From Citrifermentans bremense R1 (GTDB lineage: Bacteria; Desulfobacterota; Desulfuromonadia; Geobacterales; Geobacteraceae), in NCBI RefSeq assembly GCF_000426865.1, contig NZ_AUGE01000001.1:1-64000 (forward strand): 64,000 nt of DNA, given 5' to 3'. Each line of letters starts with the position of its first letter. The stretch's first letter is position 1. Under the pieces are notes generated by a model that saw only the letters and a program-made list of their open reading frames with translations, was not told the origin of the DNA and did not search any database. Below, piece after piece: positions 16,536 to 25,127 of this stretch. Made by a program: the position numbers and the translations under genes.

Positions 16536-16874
16536 TCAGGCCTTCTTCACGAACTCCGATTTGAGCTGCATGGCCCCGATGCCGTCGATCTTGCAGTCGA
16601 TGTCGTGGTCTCCCGAGACGATGCGGATGTTCCTCACCTTGGTGCCGACCTTCACTACCGAGGACGAGCCTTTGATCTTAAGATCCTTGATGACGGTGAC
16701 GGAATCGCCGTCGTTGAGGGCGTTGCCGAACGCGTCGCGCACGACGCTGTCGGAGGCTTCACTCTCAGCGGCGGCTTGCGGCCACTCATTGCCGCACTCG
16801 GGACAGACATACAGGCTCCCGTCCTCGTAGGTGTATTTGGACTTGCAGGAAGGACATTGCGGCAGGTTAGACAT
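16536..16874 (-). CDS. yjdM: Zinc-ribbon protein YjdM (PhnA family)
   Basis: A 112-residue protein with an N-terminal zinc ribbon (CPSC near residue 7 and CPEC near 24). A C-terminal KOW-like domain contains [15 protein letters not shown] and [16 protein letters not shown]. This is the alkylphosphonate utilisation operon protein PhnA family, now called YjdM. It is not a proven phosphonate enzyme and its role is unclear. ATG 16874 follows AAAGAGGA. It is 36 bases upstream of the radical SAM gene on the same strand, so possibly cotranscribed. Confidence 0.9.
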   Translation of the reverse strand: MSNLPQCPSCKSKYTYEDGSLYVCPECGNEWPQAAAESEASDSVVRDAFGNALNDGDSVTVIKDLKIKGSSSVVKVGTKVRNIRIVSGDHDIDCKIDGIGAMQLKSEFVKKA

Positions 16875-16956
16875 TGGTATTCCTCTTTCCTTGATTGTTT
16901 TACGGACGGGCAGCAATATATAACCCCGCCACCCTTTTTGCAAACCTCAAAAACAA

Positions 16957-17116
16957 AGACAAAAGCTTTACCACAGAGGCCGCAGAGGTTCACGGAGGTC
17001 GCAGAGAAAGGCAAAAGACTTTGGGTTGAATCCAGTAGGCCTTTGTTTTTGGTTTCCTCAGATTTTCCTCTGTGTACCTCTGTGTCCTCTGTGGTGAGTG
17101 CCTTAGGCTTTTGTCT
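16957..17116. repeat. 160-bp inverted repeat of the CTCTGTG type
   Basis: The outer arms are AGACAAAAGC (16957-16966) and GCTTTTGTCT (17107-17116). Inside them, ACCACAGAGG...CAGAGG repeats (16970-17010) face CCTCTGTG repeats (17067-17095). The right end overlaps the tupC stop codon. Short CACAGAGG-rich inverted repeats are scattered in many Geobacter-like genomes to my knowledge. It probably folds into a long hairpin at the 3' end of the tup transcript. Confidence 0.8.
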
Positions 17117-18215
17117 AAGCGACGCGCCTGCGGATGATGTGAACGGAGGTCGCCTTGAAGGAGGCGAAAACGGGTCTTCCTTCGTAAAGGGCTAGTTCGG
17201 TAAAGGATTCACGGGTCACGTAAGAGGTCAATTGGAAATCGCAGTCGAGCCGGAGTTTGAGGAAGGGCCCCATGGAGGAGATCTCGGTGATGGTCCCTGA
17301 AAACAGGTTCCTGACGCTGGTTTTTTCCTTAGGAAAACTGGTGCTGACGCTGACATTCTCGGGCCTGATGCAGCAATAAACATGATCGCCCGGTTCTGCA
17401 TCCCCCACCGTGTCGACCTCCTGCCCGCACACCGCAACCGCCACCTGCTGCTCGTGGTTCCTGATGACTTCTCCTTCCAGGATGGTCTCCATGCCGACGA
17501 AGTTGGCGACGAACTCGTTGACCGGGTGGTTCATCACCGCCGCCGGCGTCCCTTCCTGCACCAGCCTTCCGCCGTTCATCACCACGATCCGGTCCGACAT
17601 CCTGAGCGCCTCGGACTGGTCATGGGTGACCAGCACCGCCGAGATCCCTTTCTCCCGGATGATCCTGTCCATGTCGTCGGTGAGCGCCTGTCTCGTGGGG
17701 GGATCGAGGTTCGCGAACGGTTCGTCGAAGAAGATCAGCTCAGGCTCCACGGCGAAGGCGCGCGCGAGGCTGACGCGGCGGGCCTCGCCGCCGGAGAGCT
17801 TGCGGGCCGAGCGCTGGGCCATATCGGCGAGATTGAAGCGCTCCAGGTAGGTCATCACCCGGCTGCGAATCTCGCTCCGCCCCATCCCCCTTAGCTTCAG
17901 ACCGCTCGCCACGTTGTCGTAGATGGTGCTGTCGAACAGAAGCGGTTCCTGGAGCACCATCGCCATCTTGCGGCGCAATTGGAGGAAGTCGGCTTCGGTA
18001 CGGATCTCCTCGCCTTTATATCTGAGTGTGCCGCTTCTGCGCTGCATCAATCCCATCAGGGAAAGAAGCAGGGTCGATTTACCCGCGCCGTTGGGCCCGA
18101 TGAGAGAGACGAACTCGTTTTCGTACAAACAAAAAGAGGGTATGTCGAGTATCTGAACGCCACCTCGATCTACCCTCAAATCTTTTTGTTCAAGCACTAT
18201 TTGCCGCATTTTCAT
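17115..18215 (-). CDS. tupC: Tungstate ABC transporter ATPase TupC
   Basis: A 366-residue ATPase. It has Walker A GPNGAGKST, Q-loop VLQEPLLF, signature LSGGEARRVSLARA, Walker B LIFFDEPFANLDP and the H-switch VTHDQSEAL, followed by a C-terminal TOBE-type oxyanion domain (about 235-365). It starts at 18215 with an ATGA overlap with tupB; ATG at 18209 is an alternative. The set ABC-permease-TupA with a TOBE regulator next to it points to tungstate uptake. Its stop codon lies inside a long inverted repeat. Confidence 0.9.
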   Translation of the reverse strand: MKMRQIVLEQKDLRVDRGGVQILDIPSFCLYENEFVSLIGPNGAGKSTLLLSLMGLMQRRSGTLRYKGEEIRTEADFLQLRRKMAMVLQEPLLFDSTIYDNVASGLKLRGMGRSEIRSRVMTYLERFNLADMAQRSARKLSGGEARRVSLARAFAVEPELIFFDEPFANLDPPTRQALTDDMDRIIREKGISAVLVTHDQSEALRMSDRIVVMNGGRLVQEGTPAAVMNHPVNEFVANFVGMETILEGEVIRNHEQQVAVAVCGQEVDTVGDAEPGDHVYCCIRPENVSVSTSFPKEKTSVRNLFSGTITEISSMGPFLKLRLDCDFQLTSYVTRESFTELALYEGRPVFASFKATSVHIIRRRVA

Positions 18216-18910
18216 CTAGGCCTTTCCCGCTGCTGGATGTAGGTCAGTACGATGTTGATCGCGAAGCAGAATAACAGAAGGATAACGGAGAGGGCAATCG
18301 CTATGTCGAAATTGCCCCTCCCCGTTTCCATCACAGTTGCCGTGGTGAGTACGCGCGTATAGCCTCTCACGTTGCCCCCCACCATGATGGAGGCGCCGAC
18401 CTCGGAGATGACGCCGCCGAAACCGGCCATGACCCCCGCCATCAGCGGGAGCCTCGCCTCCTTCACCAGCATCCAGACCATCTGGACCCGCGTCGCCCCG
18501 AGCGCAAGGATCTGCAGCCTGAGGTTCGCCGGGAGGTTCTGCATGGCGCCGATGGTTATCCCCATGACGATGGGGGTGGCGATCACCGACTGGGCGATGA
18601 CGATCGCAGTCGGGGTGTACAGGAGTTCCAGGAACCCGAGCGGGCCGTTTCTCCAGAGGAGGATGGAGACGAACAGGCCGACCACGACCGGGGGGAGCCC
18701 CATGCCGGTATTGACCACGCTGACCAGGATCTTCTTCCCCGGGAAAGTATTGAGAGCGACCAGGGTGCCTACGGAGATCCCGAGCACCAGGCTGATCAGC
18801 GTGGCCAGCCCCGAAACCTTGAGCGAGAGCAGGGCGATATTCAGCACCTCGCCGTCGAGCGAGACGAGGAGCTGGAACGCCTTGATTATCCCTTCAAGAA
18901 TGATGTCCAT
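18212..18910 (-). CDS. tupB: Tungstate ABC transporter permease TupB
   Basis: A 232-residue inner-membrane permease with about five to six membrane segments and the EAA-type loop around LGATRVQMVWMLVKEARLPL. The conserved GMGLPPVVVGL and GGVISEVGASIMVGGN segments match TupB/WtpB-type permeases. It overlaps tupC by 4 bases (ATGA) and follows tupA with only 3 bases between, so tupABC is one transcript. Together they import tungstate, the cofactor metal of aldehyde:ferredoxin oxidoreductases and some formate dehydrogenases. Confidence 0.92.
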   Translation of the reverse strand: MDIILEGIIKAFQLLVSLDGEVLNIALLSLKVSGLATLISLVLGISVGTLVALNTFPGKKILVSVVNTGMGLPPVVVGLFVSILLWRNGPLGFLELLYTPTAIVIAQSVIATPIVMGITIGAMQNLPANLRLQILALGATRVQMVWMLVKEARLPLMAGVMAGFGGVISEVGASIMVGGNVRGYTRVLTTATVMETGRGNFDIAIALSVILLLFCFAINIVLTYIQQRERPR

Positions 18911-18913
18911 TAA

Positions 18914-19762
18914 TTACTCTGGCTTGCCGGCATCGGCGAAGAAGAGCGGGGAACCGAACTGCTTTTTGCCGAAGGTGCTGATGACGTCCTGGGCTTTTCT
19001 GGAGACGATGAAGTCGGAGAAAGCCTTCGCCCCTGCGCTGTTCACCTTGGGCCACTTCGCGGGGTTCACTTCGATGACGTGGTAGATGTTGAGGAGCTTC
19101 GGCTCGCCCTGCACCATGATCTCGAGTCCCAGGTGCGCCTTCTTGTTGAGCGCCAGGTAGGTGCCGCGGTCGGCCAGGAGGTACCCCTTCTTCTCGGCGG
19201 CGACGTTCAGGGTTTCGCCCATGCCGAGGCCGGTCTGCTGGAACCATTTCTGCCCTTCGGGATTCATCCCCGCCGCCTTGAAAAGGCCTTTCTCTTTGGC
19301 GTGGGTTCCGGAATTGTCGCCCCTGGAGAGGAAGAGCGCATTGGAAGCAGCGATCGCCTTGAGGGCGTCGGCTGCGGTCTTGGCGCCGCGGATCTTCGCC
19401 GGGTCGCCGGCAGGTCCCAGGAGGATGAAGTCGTTGTGCATGACGAGCTTCCTGTTCACGCCGAACCCGCCAGCCATGAACGCCTTTTCAGCTTCAGGCG
19501 AGTGGACCAGCAGCACGTCGGCCTCCCCCTTCTCGCCCATCTTCATGGCCTGGCCGCTGCCGACGGAAATGGTCTTGACGAAGTGGCCGGTCTGCTTCTC
19601 GAACATGGGAAGCAGCACGTCCAGAAGCCCCGAATCCTGGGTGCTGGTGGTGGTGGCGAGAATCACCGTCTTTTCGGCGGCCCATCCGGAGGGGACCGAG
19701 GCTACGGCGGTGAGCACGAAGAGTACGGCGAACAGGGACATCATCTTGGCGAAACGCTTCAT
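18914..19762 (-). CDS. tupA: Tungstate-binding periplasmic protein TupA
   Basis: A 282-residue exported binding protein. The signal peptide ends near GWA-AEK, followed at once by ILATTTSTQDSGLLDVL, the oxyanion-site motif of TupA. Also present are SVGSGQAMKMGEKGEADVLLVHSP and SRGDNSGTHAKE, all family hallmarks. ATG at 19762 is chosen for AAAAAGGAG and the signal peptide; the open frame extends far upstream through the end of the regulator gene but is not coding there. It is the first gene of tupABC, with a candidate regulator box about 60 bases upstream. Confidence 0.93.
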   Translation of the reverse strand: MKRFAKMMSLFAVLFVLTAVASVPSGWAAEKTVILATTTSTQDSGLLDVLLPMFEKQTGHFVKTISVGSGQAMKMGEKGEADVLLVHSPEAEKAFMAGGFGVNRKLVMHNDFILLGPAGDPAKIRGAKTAADALKAIAASNALFLSRGDNSGTHAKEKGLFKAAGMNPEGQKWFQQTGLGMGETLNVAAEKKGYLLADRGTYLALNKKAHLGLEIMVQGEPKLLNIYHVIEVNPAKWPKVNSAGAKAFSDFIVSRKAQDVISTFGKKQFGSPLFFADAGKPE

Positions 19763-19824
19763 AAACTTTCTCCTTTTTGTCGACATTTCTGTTTCTGCAT
19801 TTGGCTGCGCTGTAGCGCAGGTGA

Positions 19825-19834
19825 TATAACGACG
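19825..19834 (-). promoter_or_regulatory. Candidate regulator box upstream of tupA
   Basis: The 10-mer CGTCGTTATA (minus strand) lies about 63 bases before the tupA ATG. An identical 10-mer sits upstream of the ModE-type regulator gene at 20775-20784. ModE boxes elsewhere contain CGNTATATA-like halves. A shared operator for the regulator is plausible but unproven. Confidence 0.4.
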
Positions 19835-19841
19835 AGCCAGT

Positions 19842-19871
19842 AAAAAGGGAACAGACGAGGTCCGTTCCCTT
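19842..19871 (-). terminator. Intrinsic terminator after the ModE-type regulator
   Basis: On the minus strand AAGGGAAC pairs with GTTCCCTT, followed by TTTTTA. It lies between the regulator stop (19882) and tupA, so the two are likely separate transcripts. Confidence 0.7.
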
Positions 19872-19881
19872 CCGCCTGTTC

Positions 19882-20673
19882 TTAGCTGACGCCGAGGATG
19901 ACGCTGGAGGCCTTGAAGAGGGTGCAGGCATGCCCCCCGACCTTGAGCCCGAGGTTGTCGGAACTGCCGTGGGTGATGACGGCGCTGATGGTGTTGCCGC
20001 CGCCCACTTCCACGTCGACCTCGCTGGACACGGGCCCTTCGATGATTTTGGCGACCGTGCCGCACATGACGTTGCGCGCGCTGATCTTGGCGCCGTGCAG
20101 GTCGCTCCCCACCAGCACCGAGCTGGCCTTGATGATGGCGTAGGCGCTTGCGCCCTCTTTAAGGGCAAGGTTCTCGACGGCTGCGTTGGTGACGACCGCG
20201 ATGAGCGGCGTGCCGCCGCCGGTAAGGGAAAGGGCAACCTCCGAGTTGACGGCCCCCTTGATGATCTTCGTTACCGTTCCTGCCAGGACGTTACGGGCAC
20301 TAACTTTCATGGATATTCTCCTCAAAAGCCGGTAGAGGCTTGCGGTGTCCCCGAGCCTCCCCTCTAGATTCTCCAGGAATTTCCTGTGCTCCTCCTGGAG
20401 TACGCCGTACTGTCTAACCACCTCTTTGCCATATCTGGTGAGGGTGGTTCCGCCCCCACCCTTTCCCCCGGCCACCCGCTCTACCAGCGGCTGGTCGGCG
20501 AGATTGTTGATCATGTTGACCAGGTCCCAGGCGTTCTTGTAGCTGATGCCCACCGCCTTGGCCGCCTTGGTGATGGAGCCGACCTCGTCGATGCTTTTCA
20601 AGAGGGCGATCCGGTCCCCGCCGAGGAATTTCTGCTCGTCCTTTTGAAACCAGAGGGAACCGTCGAGTTCCAT
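19882..20673 (-). CDS. modE: ModE-type regulator with two TOBE domains
   Basis: A 263-residue protein. The N-terminal winged helix (about 1-115) has SITKAAKAVGISYKNAWDLV and GGKGGGGTTLT, typical of ModE. It is followed by two molybdate/tungstate-binding TOBE repeats starting SARNVLAGTV (about 125) and SARNVMCGTV (about 195). ModE dimers bind DNA when the oxyanion is bound. Lying just upstream of tupABC, it probably senses tungstate (or molybdate). ATG 20673 is chosen because homology starts there; upstream in-frame residues look unrelated. A direct match to the tupA box lies in its own upstream region. Confidence 0.88.
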   Translation of the reverse strand: MELDGSLWFQKDEQKFLGGDRIALLKSIDEVGSITKAAKAVGISYKNAWDLVNMINNLADQPLVERVAGGKGGGGTTLTRYGKEVVRQYGVLQEEHRKFLENLEGRLGDTASLYRLLRRISMKVSARNVLAGTVTKIIKGAVNSEVALSLTGGGTPLIAVVTNAAVENLALKEGASAYAIIKASSVLVGSDLHGAKISARNVMCGTVAKIIEGPVSSEVDVEVGGGNTISAVITHGSSDNLGLKVGGHACTLFKASSVILGVS

Positions 20674-20774
20674 GCCGCCCTGCTTCTTCCGGCTCAAATC
20701 GCACCTCGTCGTGCCTTCACGGTCAGAATAACCTGTCACTGGGGCCGGACCAATGCCCGGCTAACCGTATACAA

Positions 20775-20784
20775 CGTCGTTATA
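20775..20784 (+). promoter_or_regulatory. Candidate autoregulatory box upstream of modE
   Basis: CGTCGTTATA is identical to the box before tupA, within GTTATAGCATAAC, a short inverted repeat. It lies about 100 bases upstream of the regulator start. Confidence 0.4.
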
Positions 20785-20934
20785 GCATAACCTATATGGC
20801 GAAAGAAAGCACGTATACGCGCCTTTCATGGAACTTCATGCCAGTTGGATAAGGAATAAGAACGTGCATTGAGTATAACCGATAGGGAAATATGTGAAGT
20901 TGAAAACTTTAGAGACAGAGAATTGCGAGATATG

Positions 20935-21723
20935 TCAGAGGTCTTCCTTTTCTGCCTGTGTGGCGGAGAGGTATTCGGCCCGGTTCCAGGTGGCCATGCA
21001 GGACGGCTTTTCCGGGTCGGGCTCGCAGAGGTAGACCTCGTCGCCGGGGTGGCCGGTGATGCGCATGCCGGCCGAGCGCAGCAGAGCCTCCACGCCGGCA
21101 TGATTGGCAATCCACCAGTTGGTCGGGTCGCCGGCGAAACGGTCTTCGATGAAGGCGAGCTTCGGCCACCCTTTTTCCAGCAAGGCATCCCTCTCGTTGA
21201 GCAGGAAATCAGACTGCCCCGCCACCTCGCGCCCCGGCAGGGTGACGGTCTGGAACAGCATCATCCCTGCGCTCTTTTGGGCCACGATGTCGAGCGCCAG
21301 CATGGGGTAGCGCAGATGGTAGAAGACCCCCATGAAGAGCACGAGGTCGAATTTGCCGGTGAGGCGCGCCAGGTCGTAGACCTGCATCTGGCGGAAATCC
21401 ACCAGATCCTCCAGCCCGTACTGCCCGGCCGCCCAGCGCGCCTGGTCCAGGTAGTGCGGGTCGCAGTCGATACCGAGAACCCGCGCCCCCCGCCGCGCCA
21501 GCTCGAAACTGTAGAAACCGGCGTTGCAGCCGATATCGAGCGCACTCCAGCCGGTGAGGTCGTCCGGGATGCTGGAGGCGATTTCGAGCCACTTGAAGCT
21601 GGGGAAATCCCCAAGGAAGTGGTCCGGCGCGGTCTCGCTCCCGTCGGGGAGGTGCAGGTTGTGGAACCAGGGAGAAAGTTCCCTTATGTCGTCGTCGATA
21701 GATCTCATCTTGGTTTCGGGCAT
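20935..21723 (-). CDS. SAM-dependent methyltransferase of a saccharide cluster (TIGR04290-like)
   Basis: A 262-residue class I methyltransferase. Motif I is ALDIGCNAGFYSFELARRGA, then GIDCDPHYLDQARWA and FDLVLFMGVFYHLRYP. The fold resembles CmoB, but the length and the ends match a family I know from TIGRFAM (TIGR04290, 'Rta_06860'), found beside glycosyltransferases. It is the last gene of the nine-gene saccharide operon, 100 bases after the first CgeB-like gene. The likely role is O-methylation of a sugar or carrier. The start at 21723 is uncertain; ATG 21708 is possible. Confidence 0.8.
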   Translation of the reverse strand: MPETKMRSIDDDIRELSPWFHNLHLPDGSETAPDHFLGDFPSFKWLEIASSIPDDLTGWSALDIGCNAGFYSFELARRGARVLGIDCDPHYLDQARWAAGQYGLEDLVDFRQMQVYDLARLTGKFDLVLFMGVFYHLRYPMLALDIVAQKSAGMMLFQTVTLPGREVAGQSDFLLNERDALLEKGWPKLAFIEDRFAGDPTNWWIANHAGVEALLRSAGMRITGHPGDEVYLCEPDPEKPSCMATWNRAEYLSATQAEKEDL

Positions 21724-21823
21724 ACCTTGGTACCATCCATTTCACTGATTGATGCAGCTGCCGACATGGTCACTTTACCTTTTCGCCTTCGCTGTTCCGC
21801 CTCCCCATCGCACATTGAAGAGG

Positions 21824-22879
21824 TCACCTGGCGGTCAGATACTCCTCCAGCTCTTCCGCCCTGCAGGCGGCGGAATGGGAGCGGAGCACCCTTTGACGCG
21901 CGCGCTCTCCGATGGCCCGCCGCTCGTTTTCCGGGAAGCGCTGCAGGATGCGGAGCATCTGCTGGGAATCGGAGGCGAGCAGTATCTCCTCGCCCGGCAC
22001 GAAGAAATGGTCCAGGCCGGGCCACTGGTCGCTCACCACCGGCACCGCGCAGGACGCCGCCTCGAAAAGCCTGACGCTTGGGGAGTATCCGGCGAGAAGC
22101 ATCTGCTTCCGGGTCAGGTTCAGGGTGAACCGCTGCGAGCTGTAAAACTCGCTGTGGCACTCCGGCGGGAGGTGCTCGATGCGGTGCGTGTTTTCGGACC
22201 AGGCCACGTCGGCGGGGTACTGCGCTCCGGCGACCACGAAGCGCCCTTTCTTCCAGGAGCGCGCCGGCCGGCTCAGAAGCTCCTCAAGGCCTGGCTGCCG
22301 GTCGGGGCTGTAGGTCCCCAGGTATCCCAGGTCCCAGCGCGGCGTGATCTGCATCGGGTAATGCACCTGCGGGTCGACCGAGCAGTAAAGGGCACGGGCC
22401 GCCGGGGAGCCGAATTGGCGCTCTATCTGGTCCAGGGTCGGTCCCCCGGTGAAGGAGAGGTAGAGGTCGTAGTGCGGGACCAGCTCCCGGTTCAGGTATT
22501 TGCACTCCCCTTTGGCCAGGGAGGCGAGCGTGACCGGGGTGTCGATGTCGTAGAATGCCGTGATCCCCTTGGCGTTTTTCGTCACCCACGTTCCGACCTC
22601 GATCCCCCGGTACACGTACGAGCCGACGATGACGCAATCGGCGTCGCAGATCTCCGGGCCGTACTCTCCCAGGAGCGTTTCCAGCGAATCGTAGAGTATG
22701 GTGTTGCAAAAGGAGGGCTCGGGGAGGTCGCGATTGGCGGCGTACCACTTGGCGTCGCGCTCGAAAAACAGCACCTCGTGGCCGCGCCGGTCCATCTCGC
22801 GCAGAAGGCCGCGGTAGGTGGTGGCGTGGCCGTTGCCCCAGGACGAGGTGATCGAAAGGCCGAAGATTACGATCTTCAT
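21824..22879 (-). CDS. CgeB-like glycosyltransferase 1
   Basis: A 351-residue GT-B-type protein. The N-terminus MKIVIFGLSITSSWGNG followed by a HATTYRGLL block is shared with the next two genes. The C-terminal SPSVRLFEAASCAVPVVSD and GLDHFFVPGEEILLA is the nucleotide-sugar site of CgeB/GT4-like enzymes. ATG 22879 makes an ATGA overlap with glycosyltransferase 2. Donor and acceptor are unknown. It is presumably cytoplasmic, acting on a lipid- or protein-linked glycan made by the cluster. Confidence 0.82.
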   Translation of the reverse strand: MKIVIFGLSITSSWGNGHATTYRGLLREMDRRGHEVLFFERDAKWYAANRDLPEPSFCNTILYDSLETLLGEYGPEICDADCVIVGSYVYRGIEVGTWVTKNAKGITAFYDIDTPVTLASLAKGECKYLNRELVPHYDLYLSFTGGPTLDQIERQFGSPAARALYCSVDPQVHYPMQITPRWDLGYLGTYSPDRQPGLEELLSRPARSWKKGRFVVAGAQYPADVAWSENTHRIEHLPPECHSEFYSSQRFTLNLTRKQMLLAGYSPSVRLFEAASCAVPVVSDQWPGLDHFFVPGEEILLASDSQQMLRILQRFPENERRAIGERARQRVLRSHSAACRAEELEEYLTAR

Positions 22880-23976
22880 GGCATCCCCCCGGCAGACGGC
22901 TTCCCGGCTGAAAAGATCTCCTGGAACTGCCGGGCGCGGTGGGCGTAGGTATGCTGCGCCCGCACCCGGGTCAGGGCCCGCGAACCGACCGCCGTGGCCA
23001 GCGCCGGAGTGAGGCGGTCCAGGATCTCCGCCACCAAGTCGCCGCTGGCGGCGACGTAGATCTCGCGCTCCGGCTCGAAGAACTGCTCCACCCCTTCCCA
23101 CTGGTCGGTGATCATGCAGGCGCCGGCGCCGGCTGCCTCGAAGACGCGGGTGGCTGGCGAGAAGCCGTTTCTCGCCATGCCGTCGCGGCTCACGTTCAGT
23201 ATCGCCATGGGGCTGCAGTTGAAGGCGTTATGGTCGGCGGTCCCCAGATGCCCCAGGTACTTCACGTTGCCGGACCTCTCCTTGTCGTCCCAGCCGCTTC
23301 CGGCCAGAAGGAAGCGGCGCTCCGGCAGACGCTTCGCCACGGCGAGGAAGAATTCGTCGACCCGCCGCTCCCGGTCGGGGAGCCGGTTCCCCAGAAAGGA
23401 GAGGTCCGCCTCCAGGCGCGGCTCGGGGTGCACCGGGTAGTGGGTATCCGGGTCGAGCGCGTTGTAGATGGGGATGCAGCTGCTGGCGCCGAAGCTTTTG
23501 TAGCGGCGCACGATGGGGTCGCCGCCGCCATAGGTGAGGACGAGGTCGTACTGGGGGATAAGCGCGCGGAAGGGATCGTCCGGGTTTTCGGCGATACGGT
23601 CCAGGGTGGCAGGCGCGTCGACGTCCCAGAAGACGACCTGGGTCTCCTCCCCCTTGAGCCGCAGCACCTCGCGCTCCAAGAGCTCGTCGAAGACGCCGAC
23701 GCCGCTCGCCTTGATGACCAGGTCCGCCCCTTTCGCCGCCTCCAGAGAGCGCATCACCCCCGGCTTGGTAGCCGGGTAGACCACCACCGTGGCCCAGTCG
23801 GGGTCCTCCATATCCCGGTGCGACTGCCGTTCGTAGGCGTCCGGTTCGTAAAAGACGATGCGGTGCCCAAGCCCTGCCAGGGCCCTGACCATGCCGCGGT
23901 AATAGGTGGCGGCGCCGTTCCAGTAGGCGGAAACGAGACTCGATGCGAAGAAGGCGATGGATAGTGGTGCGCCCAT
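22876..23976 (-). CDS. CgeB-like glycosyltransferase 2
   Basis: A 366-residue GT-B-type protein paralogous to its neighbours. It has SIAFFASSLVSAYWNGAATY at the N-terminus and SPATRVFEAAGAGACMITDQ then GVEQFFEPEREIYVA at the C-terminus. ATG 23976 is preferred over the in-frame ATG 23982 because AAAAGGA directly abuts the latter. It overlaps glycosyltransferase 1 by 4 bases and follows glycosyltransferase 3 after 18 bases. Sugar specificity cannot be read from sequence. Confidence 0.82.
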   Translation of the reverse strand: MGAPLSIAFFASSLVSAYWNGAATYYRGMVRALAGLGHRIVFYEPDAYERQSHRDMEDPDWATVVVYPATKPGVMRSLEAAKGADLVIKASGVGVFDELLEREVLRLKGEETQVVFWDVDAPATLDRIAENPDDPFRALIPQYDLVLTYGGGDPIVRRYKSFGASSCIPIYNALDPDTHYPVHPEPRLEADLSFLGNRLPDRERRVDEFFLAVAKRLPERRFLLAGSGWDDKERSGNVKYLGHLGTADHNAFNCSPMAILNVSRDGMARNGFSPATRVFEAAGAGACMITDQWEGVEQFFEPEREIYVAASGDLVAEILDRLTPALATAVGSRALTRVRAQHTYAHRARQFQEIFSAGKPSAGGMP

Positions 23977-23994
23977 TGTCATTCCTTTTCTAGT

Positions 23995-25101
23995 TCATGA
24001 TTCATCTGCGGGAAGCCCCAACTCCCTGCAGATCTGCAAAAGCTCGTCTATGCGGTGGCCGCAGGTGTGCCGCGCCAGGATGGTGCCGCGGCCGTGGCAG
24101 GCCAACCGGCCGGCGCGGGCGGTATCGTCCAGCAAGGCGCGCATCTGCCGCTGCATCTCGCCGCCGCTGCCGGCGTAGACGAAATCGCGGTCGGGGGAAA
24201 AGAGCGCGTCGCAGTCGTCCCAGGGGGCCGAAATGAGCGGGATGCCGCAGGCCAGCGCCTCGAAGGGGCGGATGGTCGGGATCCCCGGGAGCGCCGTGGC
24301 GTAGGGGCGACGCGGGATGTGGACGGTGAGCCGGAAGCTGCTGAAGACCCTCGGAACCTCGAAGTTGGGGAGCCAGCCGCCATAGCCGATCCCCGCTTCC
24401 TGCAAAAGTTTCAGCGCGGACTTCGGGTAGCGGACCCCGTACACCGCCGCCTTCAGCCCGAGCCGCCGCACCGGTTCCACGAAGAACTCGCGGATTTCTT
24501 CGCTCCTCTCGTCGTCCCCCCAGTTGCCGATCCAGACCACGTCCCCCGCCTTCCGCGCTCCCTCGACAGGTCGAAAGACCCGGACGTCGGCGGCCTCGTG
24601 CCAGATCCAGACCCGTTCCGCCCACCCCTTTTGCAGGTAGATCTCCCTGATCCTGCCGCCGTAGGCCAAAACGCCGTCGAAGCCGGAGAGGTCGTAGGCG
24701 TCCATGGCGCCGGCGTCGGTGACCGAGCGGTGATGGGTGTCGTGAAAGAGCAGGCGGTAGTTCCCCTTTAATTTGCGGTGCTCTCCGATCCTTTGCACCA
24801 GCTCGTGCTCGTTCCATTCGTGCACGATGACGAGATCCGCCCCGGCAAGCGCCTTATCGAGGTCGAGCTGATCGAGCTCGTAAGGTATCCCCGAAAGGCC
24901 GGGATACACCTCCTCGAAGCGCCGCAGGGCGTTCACCCCTTTTTCGCGCAAAAGGTTGCTGTAGCTCCAACCGTTCCTGGGTTCGTAGACGCGGACCTCG
25001 TGCCCTCTCCGCCCCAATTCGGTCGCGACCCCGCGCAGGAAGTGGGCGTTGCCGTGGTTCCAGTCCGAGACCAGGGAGTGATAAAACATGACGACACGCA
25101 T
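23995..25101 (-). CDS. CgeB-like glycosyltransferase 3
   Basis: A 368-residue GT-B-type protein, the third of the paralogous set. It has MRVVMFYHSLVSDWNHGNAH at the N-terminus and IRPFEALACGIPLISAPWDD plus LFSPDRDFVYAGSG near the C-terminus. ATG 25101 is supported by AGAGGA upstream; a longer in-frame start would overlap the preceding gene. It is 26 bases downstream of the GT4 gene. Related to the two genes that follow it but clearly diverged, so they probably add different residues. Confidence 0.82.
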   Translation of the reverse strand: MRVVMFYHSLVSDWNHGNAHFLRGVATELGRRGHEVRVYEPRNGWSYSNLLREKGVNALRRFEEVYPGLSGIPYELDQLDLDKALAGADLVIVHEWNEHELVQRIGEHRKLKGNYRLLFHDTHHRSVTDAGAMDAYDLSGFDGVLAYGGRIREIYLQKGWAERVWIWHEAADVRVFRPVEGARKAGDVVWIGNWGDDERSEEIREFFVEPVRRLGLKAAVYGVRYPKSALKLLQEAGIGYGGWLPNFEVPRVFSSFRLTVHIPRRPYATALPGIPTIRPFEALACGIPLISAPWDDCDALFSPDRDFVYAGSGGEMQRQMRALLDDTARAGRLACHGRGTILARHTCGHRIDELLQICRELGLPADES

Positions 25102-25127
25102 CGGGCAATCCTCTGGGTGGGGGAAGG

